A stretch of 64,000 nt of DNA from Trichormus variabilis 0441 (GCF_009856605.1 NZ_CP047242.1:5894501-5958500), one strand, 5' to 3'; counted from the stretch's first letter, positions 1 through 9,114 are shown. Made by a program: numbers and translations. The notes: generated by a model not told the origin, from the sequence alone.

Positions 1-636
1 AATCTTTTGCCACAAGAACATGTTGTCGATACTGGCTATGTCAATGCTCAAAACTTAGTCGATAGTCAATCCCATTTTCATGTTGATTTAGTAGGAAAAG
101 TTCCCCCCGGAACTAGTTGGCAAGCAACAGCACAATCCGGCTTTGAGCAAAATTGCTTCACTATTCATTGGGATTTGATGCGTGTTGATTGCCCAATGGG
201 TAAACAAAGTAAGTCCTGGCGTACAACTGTCGATAGCCATGACAATCCAGTAGTCAAAATACAATTTGACAAATCCGATTGTTCGCTTTGTTCAAGTCGC
301 TCAAAATGCACTCGCTCCAAAAAACTACCGCGTCTTCTGACCCTCAAACCACAGGAACTACATCTTGCATTACATGATGCTCGCATTCGCCAAAAAACTG
401 AATCTTTTCAACAAATTTATCACCAACGTGCTGGCGTTGAAGGCTTGATTTCCCAAGCTACTGGTCGCTACCAATTACGCCGTTGTCGCTACATTGGTCT
501 TGCCAAAACTCTCTTGCAGCATGTCATTACTGCTGCTGCTATCAACTTCAGTCGGATGTGGGATTGGTGGCAACATGTCCCACGCAGTCAGACTCGCGTT
601 TCTCACTTTGCTCGAATTGCTCCCACTGCCTCATAG
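1..636 (+). mobile_element. IS1182-like transposase, C-terminal part (cut by window edge)
   Basis: The reading frame is open at base 1, so only the last about 211 residues are visible. They look like the C-terminal half of an IS1182/IS5-type DDE transposase. There is a Cys cluster (C-S-L-C followed by S-K-C) like the one these transposases carry in the insertion domain. After it comes a block with R-A-G-V-E-G, which should hold the last acidic catalytic residue, then a hydrophobic tail with conserved Trp residues. No terminal inverted repeat could be identified downstream of the stop. The element may be intact to the left of the window. The family assignment is from motif recognition only. 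Confidence 0.75.
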
Positions 637-703
637 TATTCCTGATTTTCTATTTTGTGATGATTGGTTTTGCCCTCTATCAATTCGCCAACAGTATCCT
701 ACA

Positions 704-734
704 AGGGAAGGGGTTGGGGTTAGGTTCCGTCGAA
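704..734 (+). repeat. 31-bp dispersed repeat, copy 1
   Basis: These 31 bases are identical to 41848-41878. There they form the right part of a hairpin-rich element between arsJ and gap. Here the matching left half is absent, so this is a fragment beside the transposase gene. Confidence 0.8.
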
Positions 735-774
735 CTTATACCAATTCAATAATGATTGCAACACATCATTGGCT

Positions 775-866
775 GAAGAAGACGCGACGCCAGTCGCTAC
801 AACGGGGGGAACCCCCGCAACGCGCTGGCTCATGAATCGCGTCTCTACAAATGGTTTATTTGTCGC
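775..866 (+). repeat. 92-bp repeat, left copy of an inverted pair
   Basis: Its reverse complement recurs at 2369-2473 without a mismatch, apart from a 13-bp tandem duplication in the right copy. The core (789-829) folds: GCCAG pairs with CTGGC, and CGGGGG pairs with CCCCCG around a GAA loop. Weaker relatives of the core lie at 18992-19032 and 30349-30389. Confidence 0.9.
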
Positions 867-874
867 CTTCTTTT

Positions 875-1702
875 TTAAACCTTGGTGCGATCGGTTAAAA
901 TTTCGTAACCGGTTTCTGTGACTAAAACTGTATGTTCAAATTGGGCGGATAGAGAATTATCTACAGTTACAGCCGTCCAGCGATCGGATAAAGTCCGGGT
1001 GTGTTTAGAACCTGCATTTAAAATGGGTTCAATTGCCAATGTCATTCCTGCACGCAGTTTCACATTGGGCATTTCTCTAGTGCGGTAGTTAAACACAGAA
1101 GGTTCTTCATGTAGGTTCCTTCCCACACCGTGTCCTGTGAATTCTTCTACCACAGTAAAGCCATTAACTTTCACATGATCCTCAATTGCCCCAGCTAAAT
1201 CAAGGAGGTATGCACCTGCTTTAACTTGTTCAATGCCCTTATATAGCGCCTCTTCAGCTACGCGAATCAGTTTAGCGGCATCTGGAGTTACTTCACCAAC
1301 AGCGATCGTAATACAGGAATCACCATGAAAGCCTTGAAAATAAGCACCTGTGTCTACTTTTAGTACATCGCCAGTCCGAATTACTTTCTTATGGCTGGGA
1401 ATACCATGTACAACTTCGTTATTAATACTAGAGCAGATAGAACCGGTAAAGCCGTGATAGCCCTTAAAACTTGGTGTTGCACCCATTTCACGGATACGTT
1501 TTTCCGCATAAGCATCCAAGTCAGCCGTCGTCATTCCTGGTTTTACCAGCCCGGAAATCTCTTTAAGTACGGTGGCGACAATTTTCGCCGACTCTCGCAT
1601 AATATCAATTTCGCGGGGTGATTTAATTTCAATACCCCGGCGTTGTTTTTTGGCAGGTGATGGCTTAGGTGTTTGAGAAAGCAAGTTGGTGAGAATATTC
1701 AT
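875..1702 (-). CDS. map: Type I methionine aminopeptidase
   Basis: Removes the initiator Met from nascent cytosolic proteins whose second residue is small. The 275-residue protein has the full set of dinuclear metal ligands: D117 and D128 (V-D-T-G and H-G-D-S), H191 (G-H-G-V-G), E224 (A-I-E-P) and E256 (F-E-H-T). H99 in V-V-H-G-I-P is the usual substrate-contacting His. An N-terminal tail of about 25 residues, rich in Lys and Pro, precedes the catalytic fold. It lacks the Cys/His zinc finger of eukaryotic-type enzymes. Cyanobacteria carry several map paralogues, and which one this is cannot be told from sequence alone. The gene stands alone, 134 bp downstream of the cupredoxin gene on the same strand. 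Confidence 0.96.
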   Translation of the reverse strand: MNILTNLLSQTPKPSPAKKQRRGIEIKSPREIDIMRESAKIVATVLKEISGLVKPGMTTADLDAYAEKRIREMGATPSFKGYHGFTGSICSSINNEVVHGIPSHKKVIRTGDVLKVDTGAYFQGFHGDSCITIAVGEVTPDAAKLIRVAEEALYKGIEQVKAGAYLLDLAGAIEDHVKVNGFTVVEEFTGHGVGRNLHEEPSVFNYRTREMPNVKLRAGMTLAIEPILNAGSKHTRTLSDRWTAVTVDNSLSAQFEHTVLVTETGYEILTDRTKV

Positions 1703-1836
1703 GGGAAATCAATTATTACTTGCGCCTTGCCGCTAAGGTTGCAGGTTATTTCTAAACAATTGAGAAATAATATCTATACTTAAGTTAACTTATTTTTCGC
1801 TGCTAGATACGTATATAGATGATGGCTGACTGCTGA

Positions 1837-2310
1837 CTAAGGACTGATCACGATTTCCCCTGTCATCCCTGCTTCTGTATGTCCTGGTATGGGACAGCGT
1901 AAGCCATATTTTCCTGGTTTGATGGCTAGAAGCACCCATTCAGCTTCAGCACCGGGCTTAAGTTCCAGTTCATGAATCGCCCCTTTAATTTCCACTTTAC
2001 CTGCTTCCACTTTTTGCGTCCAAATCCCATCGGCAAAGTCTTTGGCAGTAAAATAATGTTTCAATTGGCTGGGGTTGTTGAGGTGTAGTAGATAACGTTT
2101 ACCAGCTACTAATTCCAAGTTATTTGGTTCAAACTTGAGTTCGTTAGCAGAATTACCCAAAGAAACTGTAATTTCCGAAACAGGTTGTTTAAGTAAATCA
2201 CTAGATTCTTTCGCCGCCAATGCAGAATTAGTGTTAATAAAAGTAAAACATAGCAGTATGGTAAAAACCACACAAATTTGACGAACTATTGGTAATAAAA
2301 ATGAAATCAT
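1837..2310 (-). CDS. Secreted plastocyanin-like cupredoxin
   Basis: A 157-residue blue-copper-type protein. Residues 1-33 form a signal peptide (hydrophobic stretch, then S-A-L-A-A), so it should act in the periplasm or thylakoid lumen. The type-1 copper ligands are visible: H85, then C139, H144 and M149 in the C-x4-H-x4-M loop. It lacks the usual plastocyanin hallmarks around that loop and is longer before it, so it is unlikely to be petE itself. Possible roles are electron transfer or copper handling. The map gene follows on the same strand. The two are not tightly coupled, but both sit inside the inverted repeat pair 775-866 / 2369-2473. Confidence 0.85.
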   Translation of the reverse strand: MISFLLPIVRQICVVFTILLCFTFINTNSALAAKESSDLLKQPVSEITVSLGNSANELKFEPNNLELVAGKRYLLHLNNPSQLKHYFTAKDFADGIWTQKVEAGKVEIKGAIHELELKPGAEAEWVLLAIKPGKYGLRCPIPGHTEAGMTGEIVISP

Positions 2311-2368
2311 GGCGTATACAATTTTGCGAATTTCCTGGAATAAGTTATGTCAATTTGAAAAAAAGAAT

Positions 2369-2473
2369 GCGACAAATAAACCATTTAAATAAACCATTTG
2401 TAGAGACGCGATTCATGAGCCAGCGCGTTGCGGGGGTTCCCCCCGTTGTAGCGACTGGCGTCGCGTCTTCTTC
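2369..2473 (-). repeat. 92-bp repeat, right copy (inverted, with 13-bp duplication)
   Basis: This is the reverse complement of 775-866 with one difference: a 13-base unit (AAATAAACCATTT) is present twice in tandem. Together the two copies flank the map-cupredoxin segment. Confidence 0.9.
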
Positions 2474-2544
2474 TAGTTATTAGTCCGTAGGGGCAGTATT
2501 TAAACGCACCTCTACAACGGTCAACCGTCAACAGTTAGCACTAT

Positions 2545-5382
2545 TTACCTTACACCTTGTCTTGCGACCATAGAAGGCCCAGCCGTTACTACTACTACTT
2601 GATCTGGGTGGAGTAACTCACTAGCTGCTTGATTAACTTCGTTTAAGGTAACTTGCTGAATTTTTTGATTATAAGAATGTAGTTCGCTCGGTTCTAGTCC
2701 ATAAACTTGATTCATCAGAATTTTATTGGTTAATTCCTCTGGGTCTGCCAAAGAAACGTTATAGTTACCAATCAAGGTACGTTTAGCTGTCTCTACTTCT
2801 GATGCTGTCACACCTTGTTGGTGAATTTGCTCAAGTACTTGCTGGGTACTAGCGATCGCTTTATTGGTATCTTCGGGACTGGTTTGCATTTCAATCCAGA
2901 ATGTCCCAAAGTCTTTTTCGGCTTGGAAGTCGCTGTAAATGCCATAAGTTAAACCTTGGCGATCACGCACTTGCTCCCCTAATCTACTAGATAAAGTGTC
3001 TCCGCCCAAAATTTGGTTTAACACTAGCGCCGCGTAAAATCTCGGATCTTGACGCTTAATACCTGCATAACCAAGGTAAGTAATAGCTTGGGTCTTACCA
3101 GGTAATACTGGATTCTCTCGCGTGGTAGTTTTTGGTAAGGAAACTTGAGGATAGTTTATGCTTGGGGGTTCTCCACTAGCTGGCCAATCACCAAATTCTG
3201 ATTGAATGAGCGATCGCACTTGCTGAGGTTCAAAATCCCCCATTAGCACCAGCACAGTAGTATCTGGACGATAATATTTCTGACTAAAAGCAATCACATC
3301 CTGACGGCGAATCTTCCGCAGACTTTCCACTGTAGGAAAGGTATGTAGGGGATGTTTCTTAGGATAGACCGATTGCAGAAAAATTCTTCTAGCAACTTCA
3401 CCGGGATCATCTAATTCCATTTTCAGAGAAGTTACAGCTTGTTGCAGATTTAATTCCAGTTCTTTTTTAGGAAATATACTATTTTTCAGTCCGTCGGCTA
3501 ATGTCCGAATTAGCACCGGAAAATCTTCCGCTAAACTATCGCCTTGGATACGCATACCATTGCGATACGCGGCAAAATCTAAGGTCACACCCCTATCATC
3601 CAAAACTTGAGCTAAAGTTGAAGCATTTTTAGTTTTCGTCCCACTCATTAAGCTATCTGCTACTAATGAGGCTAAACCTGCTTGTCCATCTGGATCAAAT
3701 TCTGTACCTGCTTTAACATAACCGCTCAAGGTGACGGTAGGTGTACTTTTATCAGGTAGCAAAAATACTTGCAACCCATTAGCTAAAGTAAACTGCTGTG
3801 GTAAACGTGTTTGCGACTTCTGTTGAATATTATCGGTTGTGGTGTCTAAAGATGGTAGATACTTCATCACCTCCGATGATGTTACAGATGAGTCGCCAGT
3901 GAGATTTTCTTGTGTACGTTGTGTTGGCTTTTTGTTGCCAACTTCTTTGGTGCTGGTAGATATCGTTGGTTGAAAAATACCTACTTTCCGGTGAGATTTT
4001 GGTAAATATTTTTGAATTACCCGTACTACATCTGCTGAAGTTACTTGTCTAATTGCCGATAAATAATAATCTGTAAAGCGATAATCACCAACAGTTGTCT
4101 CATCATTGCCCAACTGCATGGCTTGATCAGTGATAGTCCGGTTACTCAAAATGATGGCAGCTTCTAACTGTCTTTTAGCTCTAGCTAATTCTTCTGCTTT
4201 TATACCTGTGCGGGCAAGATTAGCGATCGCTTTATTCAATACCGAGTCAACTTTACCTATATCTTGGTCTGGATCTGCCGTCACCAACAACTCATACCAA
4301 CCAGCCCGTTGCAAACCACCAACAGAAGCTTCTACTTCACTGGCTAAACCCGATTCTATCAATGCTTTATATAGTCGAGAATTGCGCCCCTCCGTCAAGA
4401 TGTAATCTACCACCTCTAAGGCAGGCATATCCGGGTGACTCGCTGGCGGTAGGGGGTAAATCACTTGTAAAAGTCCCGCCGCGCCTGGTTCTCGTAGAAC
4501 TATAGGATTTTTGACTGTTGACTGTTGACTGTTGACTATTGACTGTTGACTATTGACTTTTGCCTGTTGACGCTGAGGAATACCGCCAAATATCTCTTTT
4601 ACCGTTGCCAAGGTTTCTTCTGCTTGGCAATCGCCAACAATTACTAACACGGCATTTTCGGGACTGTAAAAGTTTTTATAGTATTTTTGTACTTGCTCAA
4701 CTGGAAATTTTTCTACATCTGCCTTAGTCCCACCTACAGGTAACCCATAAGGATGATTAGGAAACACCGCCTGCATAACCGCTCGATTGAGGCGATATTC
4801 TGGACTATTTTCATAACCCTGTAATTCGGAAATGACTACACGCTTTTCACTGGCTAATTTGTCAGCATCGATGAGGGCGTTTTGCATTCTGTCTGCTTCC
4901 AAGACTAGCAACGCTTTGAGCTTATCTCGTTCTACTGTGCCGTAATATGCTGTTTGGTCATAACTGGTGAAGGCGTTGGAGTCACTACCTAAAGCACTAA
5001 ATAAACGTCCAAATTGAATAGGACGGCTTTTTGTGCCTTTAAACATCATGTGTTCTAATTGATGGGCGATGCCGTTGACACCTGGTTCTTCATGACTTGA
5101 GCCAAACTTGTACCATACCTGTACACTTACAACAGGTACAGTCGGTACTTCCTTGATGAATACGGTCAAACCATTGTCCAAAACTGTTTTGTGGACGTTT
5201 TCTGTGACTCGGAATTGATGGTGATTGTTCGCCACTAATGTTGCTTGGGAATTGACTCGACTCAATGTAGTTTTGTATTGACTTTCAGCAGGGTTATTAC
5301 TGAAAAATAATACTGTAACTAAAGAAACACTCAACAATAACACATAAAAACGGTATCGATACCAGATAGATAATGCAGACAT
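2545..5382 (-). CDS. Two-domain M16 family zinc peptidase (pitrilysin/processing-peptidase type)
   Basis: A 945-residue protein with an N-terminal signal or anchor (hydrophobic residues 12-27), so it is probably exported. The N-terminal half is a complete M16 catalytic domain: inverted zinc motif H107-x-x-E110-H111, and distal ligand E186 in I-S-E-L-Q, 75 residues on as is usual. The C-terminal half starts again near residue 525 with the M16 fold (F-T-L-A-N-G-L) but reads G-L-A-S-L-V-A-D-S-L where the zinc motif should be. It is therefore the non-catalytic partner half. Residues about 275-291 (V-N-S-Q-Q-S repeats) are encoded by a run of TTGACTR heptamers, a repeat normally found between genes. 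They fall in the loop before the second subdomain and keep the frame. Confidence 0.92.
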   Translation of the reverse strand: MSALSIWYRYRFYVLLLSVSLVTVLFFSNNPAESQYKTTLSRVNSQATLVANNHHQFRVTENVHKTVLDNGLTVFIKEVPTVPVVSVQVWYKFGSSHEEPGVNGIAHQLEHMMFKGTKSRPIQFGRLFSALGSDSNAFTSYDQTAYYGTVERDKLKALLVLEADRMQNALIDADKLASEKRVVISELQGYENSPEYRLNRAVMQAVFPNHPYGLPVGGTKADVEKFPVEQVQKYYKNFYSPENAVLVIVGDCQAEETLATVKEIFGGIPQRQQAKVNSQQSIVNSQQSTVKNPIVLREPGAAGLLQVIYPLPPASHPDMPALEVVDYILTEGRNSRLYKALIESGLASEVEASVGGLQRAGWYELLVTADPDQDIGKVDSVLNKAIANLARTGIKAEELARAKRQLEAAIILSNRTITDQAMQLGNDETTVGDYRFTDYYLSAIRQVTSADVVRVIQKYLPKSHRKVGIFQPTISTSTKEVGNKKPTQRTQENLTGDSSVTSSEVMKYLPSLDTTTDNIQQKSQTRLPQQFTLANGLQVFLLPDKSTPTVTLSGYVKAGTEFDPDGQAGLASLVADSLMSGTKTKNASTLAQVLDDRGVTLDFAAYRNGMRIQGDSLAEDFPVLIRTLADGLKNSIFPKKELELNLQQAVTSLKMELDDPGEVARRIFLQSVYPKKHPLHTFPTVESLRKIRRQDVIAFSQKYYRPDTTVLVLMGDFEPQQVRSLIQSEFGDWPASGEPPSINYPQVSLPKTTTRENPVLPGKTQAITYLGYAGIKRQDPRFYAALVLNQILGGDTLSSRLGEQVRDRQGLTYGIYSDFQAEKDFGTFWIEMQTSPEDTNKAIASTQQVLEQIHQQGVTASEVETAKRTLIGNYNVSLADPEELTNKILMNQVYGLEPSELHSYNQKIQQVTLNEVNQAASELLHPDQVVVVTAGPSMVARQGVR
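4511..4566 (-). repeat. TTGACTR heptamer array inside the M16 peptidase gene
   Basis: About eight tandem heptamers (TTGACTG/TTGACTA, decaying at the right end to TTGACTT and TTGCCTG). The same unit occurs in intergenic arrays of this window (22896-22939, 42975-43015). Here it is in frame and translated as repeats of V-N-S-Q-Q-S. Confidence 0.9.
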
Positions 5383-5495
5383 TTATTTGGTAGATGTGTT
5401 GAGTTTATATACTTTTATGTACAGAACTAGTTTAATCCTTTTATGCGTATGTTAGTTGAGCTACATCACTTTGTATATAAAGTTACACTATAAAA

Positions 5496-5924
5496 TCAGT
5501 TAAGTTTCGCTAAAACTCGAATAAATTCCAATGGCAATCCATCAGTGTCAGCTATAAAAGCCACTTCAAAAATGCGATCGCCTATTTGTTGTTGTGTCGG
5601 TTCTAAAAGTATCTGCAAGGGAGGTAATTCTGCTACCAGTGACACACGTTCTTGTAAAGCTGTCAACCAGTTAGGCAAGTCTGGGGTAGTCTCAGTTAAA
5701 TCAAATGACAAGTGATAATAACCCACATAATGCTCATCTGCAAAAGCATCTGGGGCTGGTTTTGGTTCAGGAATTTGGATCAGTTCAATTCTGCCGCCCA
5801 GTCCTTCCATCCAGCAAGCTAGGGTATAGCCTGTAGTGAAGCGTTCACAGACCGTAAATCCTAGTATTTCATAAAAGGCGATCGCGCGATGGATATTCGC
5901 AGTCCGAATAGAGGCGTGGTGCAT
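5496..5924 (-). CDS. VOC-superfamily (glyoxalase/dioxygenase fold) protein
   Basis: A 142-residue single-module vicinal-oxygen-chelate protein. The start M-H-H-A-S-I-R-T, the motif A-I-A-F-Y-E-I-L-G-F, the central Y-H-L-S-F and the end D-G-L-P-L-E-F-I are typical of glyoxalase I-like proteins. Candidate metal ligands are H2 or H3, E77 region (R-I-E-L-I), H97 region (Y-Y-H-L) and the C-terminal E in L-E-F. The exact reaction cannot be read from the sequence, and methylglyoxal detoxification is only a guess. The gene is single and is preceded by an AATTCAAA repeat array on its upstream side. Confidence 0.85.
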   Translation of the reverse strand: MHHASIRTANIHRAIAFYEILGFTVCERFTTGYTLACWMEGLGGRIELIQIPEPKPAPDAFADEHYVGYYHLSFDLTETTPDLPNWLTALQERVSLVAELPPLQILLEPTQQQIGDRIFEVAFIADTDGLPLEFIRVLAKLN

Positions 5925-5928
5925 GAAT

Positions 5929-5961
5929 CAATTCAAAATTCAAAATTCAAAATTCAAAATT
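5929..5961. repeat. AATTCAAA tandem repeat
   Basis: About four copies of the octamer AATTCAAA just upstream of the VOC gene start. This is the long tandem repeat type known from Nostoc genomes. Larger copies with an inserted segment lie at 32481-32538 and 48681-48750. Confidence 0.85.
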
Positions 5962-6134
5962 AAATACAGCCACCCACAAGGGGGAGCCATTCTCATGGGC
6001 GGTGAGTGCAGCCATTCGCCCACCAGGGGTGAGGTTTTGTTTCCCGTAGGGTACATAGCTTTTTCCTATAAAGTTTTCGCTTGTAGTGGTCAGTAGTCAG
6101 TTGTGGATAACTACTGACCACTGACCACTGACTC

Positions 6135-6647
6135 TTATTCAAATAATCGGAAATAAGGGTAGCGCACAGGAACACCCGGTTCTTTATCCAAATCAAAATT
6201 AATCACTTCCCAACAAGGATCATCAGTTGATTCGGGACTGAATTCCACAGGTAAGCCGTATAGTCTCGCCGATGAGGTTTCCGGCTGTCCAGAACGCCAA
6301 GGTGTACTGCGTTCTAAATAACCACTCATCAATTCCTGATAACGCTTGGCGATAACTACCCTTGTAGCTCTGTAGCCTTGGGTATATAGCTTATCTAAAG
6401 CTTCGTGGATTTCAAAGCGAATGCCATCGGGATGAGTATGCTGTCGATACCATTCGTTATTCCATCTCCGCCAATGGCGACCAGACTGTAGATGAACTAG
6501 CTCTCCCGTTTTGGGATTAGCTTCAAAAGCGCCATGACGAGGACACAAATAGGTATCAGTCAGTGTCAGCGCCGGAATGGTTTGGCGACAATGGGGACAC
6601 TGAATATCAGGGCCAAATATAGGGTACTGCAAGGCTGGATTCATCAT
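6135..6647 (-). CDS. Conserved cyanobacterial zinc-ribbon protein (TIGR02652-like)
   Basis: A 170-residue protein of unknown function. Near the N-terminus there is a C-P-H-C pair followed by L-C-P-R-H-G, which together look like a small zinc ribbon. The rest is hydrophilic and rich in Arg, Trp and Tyr, and it ends in Y-P-Y-F-R-L-F-E. It resembles the cyanobacterial family I know as TIGR02652, by memory of the sequence and not by a search. There is no signal peptide or membrane segment, so it is probably cytosolic. The start M-M-N-P-A-L-Q is followed closely by the conserved region. The neighbour on the upstream side is the divergent gamma-carbonic anhydrase homologue. Confidence 0.75.
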   Translation of the reverse strand: MMNPALQYPIFGPDIQCPHCRQTIPALTLTDTYLCPRHGAFEANPKTGELVHLQSGRHWRRWNNEWYRQHTHPDGIRFEIHEALDKLYTQGYRATRVVIAKRYQELMSGYLERSTPWRSGQPETSSARLYGLPVEFSPESTDDPCWEVINFDLDKEPGVPVRYPYFRLFE

Positions 6648-6886
6648 GAAGTGCGTACAAACATAATTTCGTATTCACCAGCACCAGTGGGTTGAATTTT
6701 ACACTTCGGCTCCACCATACTGGGGGAATTGTTCGTTGCTGCAAGTATACGGTATTGCAGCCAGAACAATTTTCACCGTTGTCTTCCTCAATTTGGAGGT
6801 GAGACTCTGTGATATTCTGGTTTTGCAACCAGCCTCCAAGGGTGGAGTTATTCCAGTGTTCCTGGGTACCATATTCATATTCTATC

Positions 6887-7417
6887 GTGTCTACCAATTC
6901 TTACTGGCCTTCTCCCGATTTTTCTCAAGCCGCCTTCATCGCCGCTAATGCTGTTGTTATGGGTTCAGTCAAAATAGCAGCAGGAGCAAGCATTTGGTAC
7001 GGAGCAGTAGTGAGGGCAGATGTAGAAAGCATTGACATTGGTGAATGCACAAATATTCAAGATGGAGCCATTTTACACGGTGATCCTGGTTTGCCAACAG
7101 TACTAGAAGATCATGTCACTGTCGGACATCGAGCAGTCATTCACTCCGCCCATATTGAACGCGGTAGTTTGATTGGCATTGGCGCAGTAATTTTAGATGG
7201 AGTCCGAGTAGGTGCTGGTAGCATCATAGGTGCTGGATCGATAGTAACTAAGAATATACCCCCCTTATCTCTGGTTGTGGGTGTTCCCGGTAAAGTTTTA
7301 CGTCCCATTACCCCAGAAGAAGCCGCAGACCTGATTCAACACGCCGAACGTTATAAAAAGTTAGCATTAGTCCATGCTGGCAAGGGTAGTGATATTGGGT
7401 TTTATCCGCAAGAGTAA
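6887..7417 (+). CDS. Gamma-carbonic anhydrase-like hexapeptide-repeat protein
   Basis: A left-handed beta-helix protein of the gamma-carbonic anhydrase/YrdA/PaaY group. The three zinc-type histidines are present: one in I-L-H-G-D and two in V-G-H-R-A-V-I-H. Hexapeptide turns such as I-G-I-G-A-V and V-G-A-G-S-I follow, and the protein ends with a short alpha helix. I chose the GTG at 6887 (176 residues, M-S-T-N-S-Y-W-P-S-P) because the family homology begins here. The ATG at 6809 would add 26 residues that look unrelated and overlap a GC-poor leader. The fold usually forms trimers. Whether it hydrates CO2 is unknown, since many members are inactive or act as acyltransferase-like proteins. Confidence 0.85.
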   Translation: MSTNSYWPSPDFSQAAFIAANAVVMGSVKIAAGASIWYGAVVRADVESIDIGECTNIQDGAILHGDPGLPTVLEDHVTVGHRAVIHSAHIERGSLIGIGAVILDGVRVGAGSIIGAGSIVTKNIPPLSLVVGVPGKVLRPITPEEAADLIQHAERYKKLALVHAGKGSDIGFYPQE

Positions 7418-7420
7418 AGC

Positions 7421-7462
7421 CGGGAGCAGGGAGCAGGGGAGGCAGGGGTGCAGGGGAGGCAA
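7421..7462. repeat. GGGAGCAGGGGAGGC-type short repeat
   Basis: G-rich imperfect short tandem repeats between the carbonic anhydrase homologue and psbY. They are followed by a short TATGGAC repeat (about 7473-7495). Confidence 0.6.
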
Positions 7463-7606
7463 AGAGGAATAACTATGGACTATGGACTATGGACAAATTT
7501 AACCTTTCTTTACAAATTTATGTAGAAAAATTGCCCACTTCAGCTAAAAATAAAAATGAGGACAGTTGACAAAAATTTAATTTCTACGTGATAGAGGGGT
7601 TTAGAT

Positions 7607-7732
7607 ATGGATATTGATTTTCGTGTAGCGATCGTTTTAGCGCCAATTGCCGTTGCTGCTGGCTGGGCTGCTTTTAATATTGGTGCTGCTGCTATCAGAC
7701 AAGTTCAAAACTTTTTGAACAGAGAAGCTTAA
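7607..7732 (+). CDS. psbY: Photosystem II protein Y
   Basis: A 41-residue single-span thylakoid membrane protein. It starts [10 protein letters not shown], has one hydrophobic helix rich in Ala (residues about 7-30), and ends in [11 protein letters not shown]. This is the PsbY pattern as I know it from cyanobacteria. PsbY sits at the periphery of PSII next to cytochrome b559 and is not essential for photoautotrophy. The gene is alone and is followed by a strong hairpin terminator, so it is probably a monocistronic transcript. Confidence 0.93.
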   Translation: MDIDFRVAIVLAPIAVAAGWAAFNIGAAAIRQVQNFLNREA

Positions 7733-7758
7733 ATCTCGGTTAAAAATTTTAACTTTGC

Positions 7759-7792
7759 ACCGACTGTTCTCTTTACAGAGACAGTCGGTTTT
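7759..7792 (+). terminator. Rho-independent terminator of psbY
   Basis: The stem ACCGACTG/CAGTCGGT is extended by TCTCT/AGAGA around the loop TTAC, with one bulged base, and is followed by TTTT. It lies 27 bp after the psbY stop. Confidence 0.85.
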
Positions 7793-7863
7793 AGTATGGG
7801 GATTAGAGAGATGAGTAAATAAATCAATAAAAACCTTATTCCCAATTACCTATTACCCATTCC

Positions 7864-9114
7864 GTGAATATCAATTCCCTACTGCAACCATTTCACCATT
7901 TCGGCGTTAACCTGGGACTTTCCCGGATTATCAAATTGCTGGACAACCTTGGCAATCCTCATGAGCGAGTTCCCATAATTCATGTTGCTGGTACAAATGG
8001 CAAAGGTTCTGTTTGTGCTTATTTGTCTTCCGTGCTGACTGAGGCTGGTTATCGTACAGGGCGCTATACTTCGCCCCATTTAGTTGATTGGCCAGAGCGT
8101 ATTTGCCTGAATGAACAGCAAATTTCTCATAACGAATTGTGTCAATTACTTTTAAGAGTTCAAGCGGCTATTTGCCTTGATGATGAGTATCCGACTCTAT
8201 TTGAAGTCATTACCGCCGCCGCTTGGTTATATTTTGCTCAGCAACAAGTTGATGTGGCGGTGGTAGAAGTAGGATTGGGTGGACGGTTGGATGCTACTAA
8301 TGTAATTGCTGATCCTTTGGTGACAGTGATAACTTCCATCAGTCGGGAACATTGGCAACAATTGGGGCCGACTGTGGCTGATATTGCTGGGGAAAAAGCG
8401 GGGATTCTTAAGCCTGGATGTCCGGCTGTGGTGGGGATGTTGCCACCGGATGCAGAAAAAGTGGTGCGATCGCGCGCTCAAGAATTACAATGTCCTTTAA
8501 TTCTGCCTCAACCTGCTCGTCAAATCTCTCCCCAACTAGCAGAATATCAAAGTATTCAAAATACAAAAACAATTACATATCCTCTACCTTTACAAGGACA
8601 AATTCAACTCAATAATTCTGCTTTGGCACTAGCAGCTTTAGAAATTTTGCAACAAAAAGGCTGGCAGATTTCTGAAGAAGAAATTATTAATGGCATGGCA
8701 AAAACTAAATGGCCAGGTCGAATGCAATGGATTAATTGGAAAAATCACAAATTACTAATTGATGGCGCTCATAATCCGGCATCTGCTCAAGTGTTACGAA
8801 ACTATGTAGATACCCTAAATACCCCATCAGTAACTTGGGTTATGGGAATGTTATCTACAAAAGACCACGCCGATATTTTTCAAGTTTTATTACGACCAAA
8901 TGACCAATTATATTTAGTTCCAGTACCAGATAATAATTCAGCCGATACAGAGTATTTAGGGAAATTAGCTTGTGATATTTGTCCAGAATTAAGTACTTAT
9001 CAAACTTGTCCAGATTTAAAACTAGCCTTGGAGACTGCATTTAACTCAACAGATAATTTGGTAGTTTTGTGCGGTTCTTTATACTTAATTGGTTACTTTT
9101 TAAAGAGCTTGTAA
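7864..9114 (+). CDS. folC: Folylpolyglutamate synthase / dihydrofolate synthase
   Basis: An ATP-dependent ligase that adds glutamate to dihydropteroate and/or folates in the cytosol. The 416-residue protein starts at GTG. It has the Mur-ligase-type P-loop H-V-A-G-T-N-G-K-G-S (residues 40-49). After that come T-S-P-H-L, where the folate ligase omega loop begins, the E-V-G-L-G-G-R-L-D-A-T-N block, and the C-terminal domain with I-D-G-A-H-N-P. Length and motif order are normal for FolC. The gene is single, and the following 400 bp carry no gene. Confidence 0.95.
   Translation: MNINSLLQPFHHFGVNLGLSRIIKLLDNLGNPHERVPIIHVAGTNGKGSVCAYLSSVLTEAGYRTGRYTSPHLVDWPERICLNEQQISHNELCQLLLRVQAAICLDDEYPTLFEVITAAAWLYFAQQQVDVAVVEVGLGGRLDATNVIADPLVTVITSISREHWQQLGPTVADIAGEKAGILKPGCPAVVGMLPPDAEKVVRSRAQELQCPLILPQPARQISPQLAEYQSIQNTKTITYPLPLQGQIQLNNSALALAALEILQQKGWQISEEEIINGMAKTKWPGRMQWINWKNHKLLIDGAHNPASAQVLRNYVDTLNTPSVTWVMGMLSTKDHADIFQVLLRPNDQLYLVPVPDNNSADTEYLGKLACDICPELSTYQTCPDLKLALETAFNSTDNLVVLCGSLYLIGYFLKSL

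Noticed and set aside
6607..6897. Minus-strand 96-codon frame upstream of the zinc-ribbon protein gene
   Set aside because: Composition and lack of motifs suggest chance. It overlaps the start region of the carbonic anhydrase homologue on the other strand.
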